Source: an uncultured Pseudoteredinibacter sp.
GTDB taxonomy: Bacteria > Pseudomonadota > Gammaproteobacteria > Pseudomonadales > Cellvibrionaceae
Length of the DNA stretch: 64,000 bases
NCBI RefSeq assembly: GCF_947500695.1
Contig: NZ_CANMSS010000016.1
Location: 1-64,000, forward strand
Reading direction: 5' to 3'
Position 1 is the stretch's first letter, and the number at the start of each line of letters is the position of its first letter. The notes below the pieces were generated by a model, which was not told the DNA's origin, made no database searches, and saw only the letters and a list, made by a program, of their open reading frames with translations. The position numbers and the translations under genes are program-made. This document shows, in pieces, positions 1-10,000 of this stretch.

Positions 1-3000
1 AACGAGCCTAAGCCATCCGGAGCACTGATCGTAAATGTATTGCCAGTTGCCGTACCATCTTCTTGAACGCTTTCATCACCTGTAGCGCCAGCATTATTGT
101 CATCAATGGTAACAGTTGGCGCACCGTCACTTGTTCCAGTGACAGTAATCGTTACGGTGGTAGTCGAGAAGCTTCCGTCGTTATCTTTTAAGGTGTAGCT
201 GAATGTATCGGTGGCTGCTGCGCCTTCAGCAAGTGCTGCCGCACCTGCACCTGGGGTGTAAGTATAAGAGCCATCCGCTTGAAGTGTTAACGAACCAAGC
301 GAGCCTGCAATTGAAGTATTAACACCACCAGAGATATCGCCGGTTTGTGTACCGGCAACTACGCCGGTAATCGCTGCTGGATCAGCGCCATCTACATCGG
401 CACCACCAACATCGGTACGAACATTACCAGTTGCATTAGTTACAGCGTTGGTTGAATCCGAATCGGCATTAGCAACAGGCGCGGTATCTGTAACTAAAAT
501 ATCCAACACGCCTGAAGCCGTGCTGCCCGCTAAGTCTTCAATGGTAACCGCAAAAGCGTCAGTAATTTCTCCACCTGCATGGTCTTTTGCTGTTCCGCTC
601 GGATCGTAGTTGTAGGTCACTACGCCGCTAGGTGGATCGTAATTGGTGATAGTCAAAGTGCCTTCGCTGCCCGCAACATTAATGTTACTGGACGATGCAT
701 TCGCCAATGCTGCAGCACTAATAAGCTGCCCGGCAATGGTAAAGGTTGCCAAGCCATCTGGCGCACTGATAGTAAAAGTATTGGCGGCAATGTTCGAGTT
801 TTCCGCCACACTTTCATCACCAGTAGCTGCGCCATTGTTGTCAGAGATAGTGACACTCGGATCACCATCATCTACAGGGTTAATGGTTATTTGTAACTGA
901 GAGTTAACTGTGGCGACTCCATCAGTGACCTGATAATCCACCGTAGGGCCTGCACCGTTATAGTTTGGTGCAGGACTAAATGTATAACTGCCGTCACTGT
1001 TTAAAGTGAAATCACCAATGGCTACACCAGCCTGAGTAACAGGAACTGTTGTGCCTACTGCGTAGCTTGTGCCACCGATACTAAAGCCAGTTACAGTAGC
1101 TGGGCTTGGCCCATCTGGGTTGCTGCTATTATCTAGAACATTGCCACTGGTAGGAGTGTCTTCGTTGGTACTGACACTTTCGTCGCCATCCGTTAAATCG
1201 TTTACCGCTCCTACACTCAAATTCAAAGTTGAGTTTACCGACGATGCACCATCACTTACCGTGTAGTTAACAGCCGGAACAGGGCCGGCATAGTTGCTGG
1301 CAGGATTAAAGATAAAGCTGCCATCACTGTTAAGCGTAAGCTCGCCTACGGTTACACCACCATCAACAATAGTAGCAGTATCACCGGCCACATAATTTGT
1401 ACCGCCGACCGTAAAGCCTGTAACTTCAGCTGGCCCAGGGCCATCTGGGTTTACGCTATTAGTAAGGACGTTATCTGACAAAGGTGTGTCTTCGGGTGTA
1501 GAAAGAATTTCGTCGTCATCACTTAAATCATTCACCGCACCAACGGAGATAGTTAAAGTAGAAGAGACCGTATCAACTCCATCGGTTACGGAGTAACTGA
1601 CCACAGGAACCGGGCCGTTATAATTTGGCTCTGGTGTGAAGGTAAACGAGCCATCGGTATCAATAAATAAACTACCAACACCGTTTATCGTGGCTGTTTG
1701 ACCAGGAGTATAGCTGCTGCCATCAACAGTGAAGCCCAGCAAAGTTTCGGAAGGTCCATCTGGGTTGACAAGATTTGCCAAGATATTTCCGGTACCCACA
1801 GTATCTTCAGGTACCGTCACAACTTCGCTGCCGTCGCTTAGAATATTGGGCGCAATAACCGTGATATTTAAGGTAGAGGTAACCTCGTTAACGCCATCAC
1901 TAACTGTGTATTGAACTGCTGGCACTGTGCCCGCAAAACCAGAGCTAGCACCAAAACTGTAACTGCCGTCGGCGCTAATTGTAAGCGAGCCTACTCCTGC
2001 AATAGTGACCGACTCACCGGCCTGATATTCTGTTCCGTTAAAAACAAAACTAGTCACCACCGCCGGATCCGGACCGTCTGGGTTATCGGTATTCGCTAGA
2101 ACGTTACCCAAATTAGTTTCGCCAGATAAAAGCGTAGCGGTTTCGTTACCGTCATCCAAAATATTGGCCGCATCTACATTGATGATCAACGTCGCAACAT
2201 CAGTAGAGCCGTCCGCGTCTTGCATTGTGTAAGAGAATGTATCTTCCCCAAACGCACCAGGGTTAGCAGTGTATTGATAACTGCCATCAGCATTTAAGAC
2301 CAATGTTCCCTTGTCAGAAACAATTGTTTGCCCTACTCCGGTATTGCTCTGTTCAGCGCCGTCGCCACTGACAACACCTACTACAACTGCGGCGCCCGCG
2401 CCATCGGCGCCAAGCTGATCAGCCACACCATCAGTATTGTTTGCATCACCAGCTGCTACATCCTGAGCTGTAATTACATTGCCCGTAGCCTGTAAACTCA
2501 CATCAACAGCATCGTTCTGGTCTTGCGCTATCGGGGTATCATCAATAATCTCGATAGTTAAAGTCGAGCTGATATCGTCAGCTGTATTGCCATCACTGTC
2601 ACTGATCAATACGGAAAAGTTTTCTTGTACCGTTCCTAGACTATGATCTGCAGCCTGATCAAGTTCGTAACGGTAATTAATACTATTAGCGTCGACTGAT
2701 GTGATTATTAGTCGCCCGAATTGGCCTTGCACTTCGGATACTTGCAACTCGCCATTGACGATAATATTAATACCAGAAATTTGCACAGTGGCAGCACCAT
2801 CACCAGCGAAGTATTGAATCGCACCTGCTGTGATGTTCGAACCATCTCCCGCCGATGTGCCGCTGGGCAAACCAGCTTCGCTAACTGTATTCTGATTCGC
2901 ACCTGAGCCATCAGGGCCCGGAGGTGCAATGTCTAAACTTGGAATTGCATCGATATTGATCGTGAGGGTTGCTGTGGATAGATCACCATCCGCATCACTG

Positions 3001-3836
3001 ACTGTGTAACTGAATACGTCTTGGCCAGTTGCCTCTCTAAATGGCGTGTATTGGTAGGAGCCATCAGCATTTAAAATCAAAGTACCTTTATCAGAGCTAA
3101 AGGCTTGACCGACATTGCTGCCATCGCTGACCTCAGCGCCCGCTCCGGTCGCAACACCCACAACAACGGAAGCGGCAAAGCCGTTTATCCCTCCGTCATC
3201 AGCATTGCCATCCTCGGTATTGCTATCGCCATTGGCGGTATCAATACCTGTCACCACATTACCTGTAGCTACTCCTAGACTGTTTACAGAGTCGGTATCA
3301 TCAGTAGCCTCAGGTACGGAATCAAAGGCATCGGACTGCTGATTGGGGTCAGTAAACTCAGTGCCAGGAGCATTAGTTTCAAAGCCGGCCAAAGGGATTG
3401 TTTCTTCGCCAGTAAGCACGAAGCGCACACCCGCACCTGCTGCGCTACCTGATCCTGAAGAGGTAGGAGCCGTGCCAGCCGCCGTTGCTGGCAGCAAATC
3501 CTCTAGGTTTAGCCCTTCTTCTAGGGCCTGCTCCAAACGGTCGAAATCCACGCCTTCATCAATTGAATCATCAACTTTGTTTGACTTAATCAGGTCCAAT
3601 AAACGCTGATTAATATCGATTTGTTGCTCATGACCTAGCACCAACATTCCGCCAGCAAACTTTACCAATACCGCTGAATCTGGGCCGGTATGCAGAATTT
3701 GCCCCTTCGTGACGCTGTCGCCCACAGAGATGGAATTGCCATTTTGATCTACGGTTTTGCCCTTTACTGCAAAAACAACCCCCTTTTGATCACTTATTGG
3801 CAAATTTTGAACATCTTTAGGTGCAATACTAGTCAC
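1..3836 (-). CDS. LapA-type giant biofilm adhesin, N-terminal part (partial)
   Basis: The reading frame is open from a GTG at 3836 (sense context GAGGGAATTGCA before GTG) to the window edge, about 1278 codons, and its C-terminus lies outside. Residues about 15-85 look like the LapA retention module (start MTSIAPKDVQNLPISDQKG), followed by a helical segment and LLPATAAGTA, which carries the TAAG motif cut by LapG-type proteases. From about residue 180 onward come VCBS/cadherin-like Ig repeats with DGSYTYTP and NEDTPTSGNVL signatures. The family is exported by a type I system, plugs its outer-membrane pore by the N-terminus, and is released when c-di-GMP falls. No LapD, LapG or secretion genes are in the window. 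Product class is firm; ligand is unknown. Confidence 0.88.
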   Translation of the reverse strand, partial: MTSIAPKDVQNLPISDQKGVVFAVKGKTVDQNGNSISVGDSVTKGQILHTGPDSAVLVKFAGGMLVLGHEQQIDINQRLLDLIKSNKVDDSIDEGVDFDRLEQALEEGLNLEDLLPATAAGTAPTSSGSGSAAGAGVRFVLTGEETIPLAGFETNAPGTEFTDPNQQSDAFDSVPEATDDTDSVNSLGVATGNVVTGIDTANGDSNTEDGNADDGGINGFAASVVVGVATGAGAEVSDGSNVGQAFSSDKGTLILNADGSYQYTPFREATGQDVFSYTVSDADGDLSTATLTINIDAIPSLDIAPPGPDGSGANQNTVSEAGLPSGTSAGDGSNITAGAIQYFAGDGAATVQISGINIIVNGELQVSEVQGQFGRLIITSVDANSINYRYELDQAADHSLGTVQENFSVLISDSDGNTADDISSTLTIEIIDDTPIAQDQNDAVDVSLQATGNVITAQDVAAGDANNTDGVADQLGADGAGAAVVVGVVSGDGAEQSNTGVGQTIVSDKGTLVLNADGSYQYTANPGAFGEDTFSYTMQDADGSTDVATLIINVDAANILDDGNETATLLSGETNLGNVLANTDNPDGPDPAVVTSFVFNGTEYQAGESVTIAGVGSLTISADGSYSFGASSGFAGTVPAVQYTVSDGVNEVTSTLNITVIAPNILSDGSEVVTVPEDTVGTGNILANLVNPDGPSETLLGFTVDGSSYTPGQTATINGVGSLFIDTDGSFTFTPEPNYNGPVPVVSYSVTDGVDTVSSTLTISVGAVNDLSDDDEILSTPEDTPLSDNVLTNSVNPDGPGPAEVTGFTVGGTNYVAGDTATIVDGGVTVGELTLNSDGSFIFNPASNYAGPVPAVNYTVSDGASSVNSTLNLSVGAVNDLTDGDESVSTNEDTPTSGNVLDNSSNPDGPSPATVTGFSIGGTSYAVGTTVPVTQAGVAIGDFTLNSDGSYTFSPAPNYNGAGPTVDYQVTDGVATVNSQLQITINPVDDGDPSVTISDNNGAATGDESVAENSNIAANTFTISAPDGLATFTIAGQLISAAALANASSSNINVAGSEGTLTITNYDPPSGVVTYNYDPSGTAKDHAGGEITDAFAVTIEDLAGSTASGVLDILVTDTAPVANADSDSTNAVTNATGNVRTDVGGADVDGADPAAITGVVAGTQTGDISGGVNTSIAGSLGSLTLQADGSYTYTPGAGAAALAEGAAATDTFSYTLKDNDGSFSTTTVTITVTGTSDGAPTVTIDDNNAGATGDESVQEDGTATGNTFTISAPDGLGS
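885..2170 (-). repeat. Tandem VCBS/cadherin-like repeats of about 107 residues
   Basis: Within the adhesin, four similar units start near 2165, 1850, 1530 and 1205 (sense direction), about 315-330 bp apart. Each opens with a D-D/S-G-x-E motif and xEDTxxxxNVL, continues with NPDGPxPAxVTGF and GxSYxxG, and closes with LNSDGSYTFxPxxNYxGPVPxVxYxVxDG. Such blocks extend the adhesin stalk and are prone to copy-number change. Confidence 0.75.
3475..3485 (-). other. Predicted LapG cleavage site (TAAG) in the adhesin
   Basis: Residues 118-121 read T-A-A-G (codons acg gcg gct ggc), about 118 residues after the GTG start. In Pseudomonas LapA the periplasmic protease LapG cuts between the two alanines of the same motif at nearly the same distance. 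The assignment rests on motif and position; cleavage is inferred. Confidence 0.75.
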
Positions 3837-4346
3837 TGCAATTCCCTCTAAAACAGGTCAGAACTCTCAAAAACACTTCAGCTAGATAACAAGGCGACAT
3901 AACAAGCAATTGTTGTTATAGCAATATACATTTTATAGCCAAAATGTGATGCACGCCACAAAGTGGTAGTCCGTCCATCCGCTCACTAAACCAAATGTAC
4001 GTTTTTATAAGAACTTTAGTGTTAACGAGGGTTCGAGTAGCCAGAGTATACTTGGTGCCTGATAATATGATGCACTTCCAAGAAGCAAAGCTCCTGTTGA
4101 ACAGCCAAAGGGCCTTATCAGCCCCCAGCCACTCGCTAACCTGCAGCTAACAACATCTGCATAGATTGCCACTTCGCTTCACCTAATCTTATCAGCTACT
4201 GCAAGGCTCTAATCCCGCACAGAACCTAATCTCAAAGCAATTTCACGATCCAAATCAACAAAACGCTATATAAAACTCAGCGTAACTGGAATTCCCAACA
4301 CCATAGCCGAAACTACCCCAAGCCCCCTTTAACCTGGAGTATCACA
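3837..4346. other. Intergenic region between two divergent genes
   Basis: These 510 bp separate the adhesin start from the PAS gene start and must hold both promoters. An AT-rich imperfect palindrome, ATAACAAGCAATTGTTGTTAT, lies about 65-85 bp upstream of the adhesin GTG. No further gene or RNA is apparent. Confidence 0.5.
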
Positions 4347-4886
4347 ATGCCCAAACAGCAGAGCGGCACAGCACAGACGTTGCAGAACAAGGAAGTGATG
4401 CTTGATGACGATGAATTTATTGTCAGCAAAACCGATACCAGCGGTAAAGTCACCTATGTGAACCGCACCTTTATGTTTGTATCGGGATACCTTGATACAG
4501 ACATTGTTGGTAAACAACACAATCTGGTCCGCCACCCAGATATGCCGCGCGGCGTGTATCGCCAAATGTGGGCCGAGCTTAAAGCCGGAAATGAATTTTT
4601 TGGTTTTGTGAAAAATCGCTGCAAAGACGGCTCGTTTTATTGGGTTTTTGCCAACATCACACCCGACCATGACGAAACAGGAGCTCTTCGCGGATACTAT
4701 TCTGTAAGACGAAAAGCTAACCCTAAAGGCATTGCTTTTATGGAGCCGATCTATCAAGCCATGCTTGAAGAAGAAACAAAAGCTGACAAGAAAAGTGCGC
4801 CTGATAGATCCTGGCAAATAGTTGAAGATTATTTAAAGGAAAAAAACCTTAGCTACAATCAGCTGGTGCTATCACTGGATGAATAG
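4347..4886 (+). CDS. Single PAS-domain protein, Aer-type
   Basis: This 179-residue soluble protein consists of one PAS domain (about residues 20-125) plus a C-terminal helix. The sequence FVSGYLDTDIVGKQHNLVRHPDMP matches, over two adjoining blocks, the PAS fold of the aerotaxis receptor Aer, where FAD is bound. There is no membrane segment, HAMP or MCP signalling domain, so it would have to act through a partner. A GGAG ribosome site lies before the ATG. It faces a PAS-PAS-MCP gene across a shared hairpin. Its role as a redox or energy sensor is inferred from the family. Confidence 0.8.
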   Translation: MPKQQSGTAQTLQNKEVMLDDDEFIVSKTDTSGKVTYVNRTFMFVSGYLDTDIVGKQHNLVRHPDMPRGVYRQMWAELKAGNEFFGFVKNRCKDGSFYWVFANITPDHDETGALRGYYSVRRKANPKGIAFMEPIYQAMLEEETKADKKSAPDRSWQIVEDYLKEKNLSYNQLVLSLDE

Positions 4887-4908
4887 AAAACGAAGGTAGG
4901 AGAAAAAC

Positions 4909-4937
4909 ACTCGAAGGTAGAGAACCCACCTTCGAGT
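4909..4937. terminator. Bidirectional hairpin between convergent genes
   Basis: A 10-bp perfect stem (ACTCGAAGGT paired with ACCTTCGAGT) with a 9-nt loop lies between the stop codons of the PAS gene and the BdlA-like gene. It has A-rich sequence on the left and no long T-tract on the right. A shared terminator is the simplest reading. Confidence 0.6.
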
Positions 4938-4947
4938 TAAGCTGTGT

Positions 4948-6270
4948 TTAGCTCACAGCTTGTGAGTAAGAATCTATCGCACTCACCACTTCACTCGAAG
5001 CAGTTTGAATCTTATTAATAACCTCACCCGTCTCTTGGGCCAATTCAACACCGTGTAGAGCTTGCTCTAAGGTTTTACCCATACTGGTCGATGCTGAAGA
5101 TGTATCCTCTTGGATGGAGTGAATCATTGTTGATATTTCAGAGGTAGATTGTGAGGTTCTCGCCGCCAATTGCCTTACCTCATCAGCAACTACCGCAAAG
5201 CCCCTACCCTGCTCACCTGCACGGGCCGCTTCAATAGCAGCGTTTAATGCTAGCAAATTAGTTTGATCTGCAATCTCTTGGATGGTGCTAATAATAGAGT
5301 TAATTTGAGTAGAGCGTGCGTTTAGACTTTCGATATGCTCAGATGATTGCTTCACGGAACCCGCAATATTATTCATCTCTTGGGCGGCGTTTTCGATAAC
5401 AGTGCCGCCTTGCTTGGCGATATCTAAAGTTTCACCAGAAATCTTTCTGGCGATTGACGCGCTCTCTTCAGTGCGGTGCGCCATCTCAGTTTGCTTTGTA
5501 ATATCAGAAGCAAACTTCACTACACGGAATAAACGCCCCTTGGTATCGTAAACCGGATTATAAGAAGCCTCTAACCACAATACACGACCGCTAGCATCAA
5601 CACGTTTGAATTGCCCAGCGGCAAACTGGCCATTATTTAGCTGCTGCCACATCTGCTTATATTCATCGCTAGCAACCAATTCGGCATCGCAAAACATACT
5701 GTGGTGCTTACCCACAATCTGTTCTTTGCTGTAGCCCACTGTGCTTAAAAAGTTCTCGTTACAATCGATAATAGTACCGTCGGGTTCGAATTCGATAATG
5801 GCAGAAGATCGGCTAAGAGCATCCACTTTGGCCTTAATTGACTGCTGCTCCATCACGCGAGCTGTAATATCAGCAGCGAATTTCACTACCCGTTCGACCT
5901 GACCGTTATGACCACGAATTGGATTATAAGTCGCCTCAAGCCAGACCACTTCACCCTCTTTATTTACCCGATCGAAACGTCCGGATACCAGCTGACCTTT
6001 GCGCAGATCTTCCCAGAATTGACGATACTCTTCGCTCTGAGCATAGTCTGGCGCGCAAAACATACGATGATGCTTACCCAAAATTTCATTGAGCGAGTAG
6101 CCGGTTGTTTTTAGAAAATTATCGTTAGCCTTCAATACATTACCGGCAGGATCAAACTCGATCACCGCCATAGATTGATCAAGCATTCCCAGCACAGATT
6201 TGCAGGCTCGCAGCTCTTCCTTTAGCTGGTTGTTTTCTCTCTCTAACTCTGCAGAACCAAATCCAAACAT
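4948..6270 (-). CDS. BdlA-like PAS-PAS-methyl-accepting transducer
   Basis: The 440-residue cytoplasmic protein has a short N-terminal coiled coil (ERENNQLKEELRAC), two closely related PAS domains (about 22-135 and 145-258; both contain GKHHRMFC or GKHHSMFC) and an MCP signalling domain (about 270-440) with the conserved hairpin tip NAAIEAARAGEQGRGF. There is no membrane segment. This architecture is that of Pseudomonas BdlA, which links oxygen, nutrient or c-di-GMP cues to biofilm dispersal, and of soluble aerotaxis-type receptors. Both PAS copies keep the same HH-M-F-C motif, suggesting recent duplication. BdlA-like function is inferred from architecture. Confidence 0.85.
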   Translation of the reverse strand: MFGFGSAELERENNQLKEELRACKSVLGMLDQSMAVIEFDPAGNVLKANDNFLKTTGYSLNEILGKHHRMFCAPDYAQSEEYRQFWEDLRKGQLVSGRFDRVNKEGEVVWLEATYNPIRGHNGQVERVVKFAADITARVMEQQSIKAKVDALSRSSAIIEFEPDGTIIDCNENFLSTVGYSKEQIVGKHHSMFCDAELVASDEYKQMWQQLNNGQFAAGQFKRVDASGRVLWLEASYNPVYDTKGRLFRVVKFASDITKQTEMAHRTEESASIARKISGETLDIAKQGGTVIENAAQEMNNIAGSVKQSSEHIESLNARSTQINSIISTIQEIADQTNLLALNAAIEAARAGEQGRGFAVVADEVRQLAARTSQSTSEISTMIHSIQEDTSSASTSMGKTLEQALHGVELAQETGEVINKIQTASSEVVSAIDSYSQAVS

Positions 6271-7061
6271 TGTCGAACACCCATATTATTAAAACGTGAT
6301 ATTAAGTTATCGCTTAAATCCACCATAACTTTAGGTTATTTGCTTAATTATTGCGCACCATAACCGTGCATATACCCAAGCAGCCAGAAGCGGAGCGCCC
6401 TTCAGTAAGATTTCACTTTGTGCCATTGCGTCTAAAGCAACTTTTAATGGCCTATATATTCACTCTAGCAGTTTCTGGGACAAGTATTTGCCGTTCGTCA
6501 AGTGGTCGTTCTAATTTGAATGCGTTATGCATTACCACCAGAAACAGGCAATTTGATAGCACATTGGGCATGTGCCAAGGGTGTTGTAGGGCAGCAGCTA
6601 TTCAGCCTTAGATGGCATAACTGATACAACTGCACTAGGAGTGATTAGCGGGCACGATCAGAAAAACAAGCTAGGGGCTTAACCTGTCTTGCAACACATA
6701 ACCCAAGGTGCGAACCGATTCCATTTGCCATGTTTTAAAAATTGTCTAGCTCACTAAAGGCAACAACTTTTGCTCTAAACAAGTTGCCATTAAAAAACTC
6801 AAACACATGAGTCATGAGCCACATTGTTAAAAACGATTTTCATTCTCAACAACTTTTAGTAATTTGAACGTCTGCCTACTAATACTAGTAATGCAAGCAC
6901 TACAGCCCTCGTTAGATAATTACATTTTTACCTTTTAGACCTGCAGCCCAATTTGTGGAAATCCCATATTTTGCGGTAACAGCCTGTAATCGCCTTAGCC
7001 TAGAAAAACAGAATAAGGTTCGCCAATTATTTAAGTAGAACAATTTAGGGAAAGCAACATT
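6271..7061. other. Long intergenic region with no clear gene
   Basis: About 790 bp separate two divergent genes. Open frames inside, such as an 86-codon one at 6351, lack a ribosome site and have no recognisable protein pattern. The stretch from about 6700 to 7060 is AT-rich and must hold the promoter of the autotransporter gene. No RNA gene or strong repeat was recognised. Confidence 0.5.
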
Positions 7062-10000
7062 ATGTTTAGCCAGGGGTCATTAAATAGCAAGATTCTTCAT
7101 CTGTTACTATTTCTTGGGGTAGGGCTTTTCAGTTCTGTTTCTAAGGCCGAGGATTATCAGGTTACAGGAACTACCATAAGTGGCGGCACCAGCAAAGTGA
7201 TTGGTTCCACCATGACCTTTGAAGTGACTGTGGAAGAAGTGCCAAGCGGAAACTCCCCTAGCAGCGTGCCAGTTTCCCTAAGCAACACAGGAGGTTCAAG
7301 TTTGGGATGGAATGCCGGCCCCAATTGTACTCCAGACCTTACTCCTCCAACTACAGGCTTTACTTGTACCGCTCCGGTCGGCGTAGGCAATCCCATTACT
7401 TATACTTTTACCTCCGCAGAAATTGCACTTGCAGATAGTTATAACGTTTCTGCAGACATTAGTGGACCTAACTGTTCTTCAGGCTGTACTGGCAGCAGCG
7501 CATTTACAGTCTATGAACCAACAATAACAATTGCCCTCGCAAGCGGCGGCAGCAGTGTAGTAGAAACTGATTCAGGCAGTTCTAGCGTAGTAGTTGACTT
7601 TACACTTAGCGAGCTTCCCGCAGGAACAGGCTTTGTTACCAGTGCTTACGAAGTGCTTATTACAAACACACCGTTTGCCAGTAATCCAGCAGCAACTCAG
7701 ACGAGTGATTACACACTGCCGAGTACGCCACCTTATCTCAGCTGGGACTCTAGTAGCTCACTTACGCAATCAATGACTATCGATATTGTTGGTGACACAA
7801 TTCCGGAAACAAGCGAATCAATCTATATCGTACCGGGGGATATTTTTGGCATTCAATTCACAGGCCCAACGCCTCGCTTCGAGCTAGAAATACTTGATAA
7901 TGATTCACCACCAGGTACTCCCGAGGTTAGTGTTACCTCTGCTAATAGTATCAATGAAGGAGCCGGCCCCCTCGTAGCTACCGTTAGCATCGATCAACTT
8001 CCTATTAGCCTTACCAATGTAGATTTGGTTTCTACATCTGGCACATCACCAGCCGCCAGTAACGATGACTTCGAGGAGAAAACGGTAACGATTCTTTTTG
8101 ATGGCCCAGGCCCAATTTCTAGCCCGAATTACACTATTATCAACCCAACCACTGTACAGGTTAACTTTGGCATTACGGATGATAGCGACGTTGAAGGTAA
8201 TGAAAATTTCGATATCTTTCTTAATCAAGCAACAGGGCTAACAATCAGCAGCACCGATGGCTTTCAAAATATCAGCATCATAGATAACGACGCTGTTGCT
8301 GCGCCGCCGCAAATTAATGCCAGTAGCCAAAGAAGCTTTGCGGAAAACTCTGGCCAAGCCAGTATTACTTTTACTCGCACTGGAAGTACGACAGGCGCCC
8401 TGAGTTTTGACTTTGCCACAGTGGATGCCAGCCCAATTATAAAATCGGCAGCTACCAGCAGCGGCATTGCAACTTCCGGAGCAGACTATACTAGCACCAG
8501 CACTACGGTTAGCTGGTCTGCCGGTGAGGCCGGCAACAAAACCGTTAACATTCCAATTATTAACGATAACTTATTTGAAGGTGATGAGACCTTCCAAGCT
8601 CTAGCAAGCAACCTAACAGGTTCCGCAAGTTTTAACTTCGACCCTGCAATGGTGCTCACTATCGAGGAAGATGATGTTGAACCTGGCGGAGAATTTAATT
8701 TTAGCGCTGCAAGCTATGACGCAAATGAGGATGCTGGCACAGCCACTATTACGGTAAGCCGCATTGGCGGCAGCAATGGAGCCGTCAGCGTAAACTACGC
8801 GACCAGCGATGACAGCGCCAGCGCCTCTAGTGATTACAACTCAAGCGCAGGCACTTTAAACTGGGCAGCTGGCGACACCGCAGATAAAACCTTTAGCATT
8901 GCTATCAACACGGATATTCTGAACGAGCCCACCGAAAAAGTAATACTTTCATTAAGCAGCCCTACTGGCTCGGCCACCCTTGGTAGTCAAGCCAGCGCCG
9001 TTTTAAACATTCTTAATATCAACGAACCTGGCTCCCCTGAAATTAGCAAGGAAGATATCAGTGTTACCGATTTTGATGGCGATGGTTTAGTCGAAGTGGT
9101 ATTGGACGCTACCGGTAAAATTGTCAGTGACAACCCGATCAACGACGTCAACTGGATCAAAGATGGCGATACTATCGCCACAGGAATGACAACCAGTGCG
9201 AAACTTCCCATTGGTACTCACCCCCTACGAGTTGTAGCTACCGATAACAACGGCAAGATGGCGGCGGTAGATTTTATTGCTGAGGTGAAAGAGCTCGATC
9301 CAGAAACAACCCGCATGCTAAGTGACACCTCTGGCCTGAATACCGAGCAAGGCACAGTGGCCGGCGCCCTAGATGATCTTTGCCCACGCCTGTCTGAGCT
9401 AGGTCAGCAGAACGGTTTAACGACAGGGCAAAACAATCTCCGTAATCGCTGTGAGCAACTACGTGATCCTGACCTGGATGATGCTGATATTGTTGATGCT
9501 TTAGATCAAATAGCCGGTGAAGAAGCCGAAGCCATAATTATCACCGCGGCACGCTTTACTAATATGCATCAAAGCAATCTGCGCAACCGCTTTACCCAGC
9601 TACGTCGTGGCGGCAAGACATTGATTGATGTCAGCGGCTTAAATATGCGCCTTGATGGCGGCAGCTTAAACGGCAATATGTTTGCAGCCGTAGGGCGTAA
9701 CTTAATTGGCGGCGGCGCTGCAAGTGGCGACGAAGCTGAGCCTGAAATTTATAGTGACTCACGCTTTGGCCTATTCATGAACGGCAATATTTCTTATGGC
9801 GAGCGAGACCCGACCAAAAACAACAGCGGCTTCAAGCTAGATATTGAGGGCATTACCGCAGGTATGGATTATCGCTTTACCGATAAATTTATTGGCGGTA
9901 TTGCAATCGGCTACTCAAGCAGCGATCTCGATTACGCTAACGATGGCGGCGTTTTGGAAGGCAGCAGCACATTCTACTCAGCGTACACCTCCTACTATAG

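Noticed and set aside
1069..3609. Several plus-strand frames of 61-88 codons opposite the adhesin
   Set aside because: They are shadows of the minus-strand adhesin repeats, whose single long frame explains the sequence.
6351..6611. An 86-codon frame in the intergenic region
   Set aside because: It has no ribosome site, an odd composition and no recognisable protein pattern.
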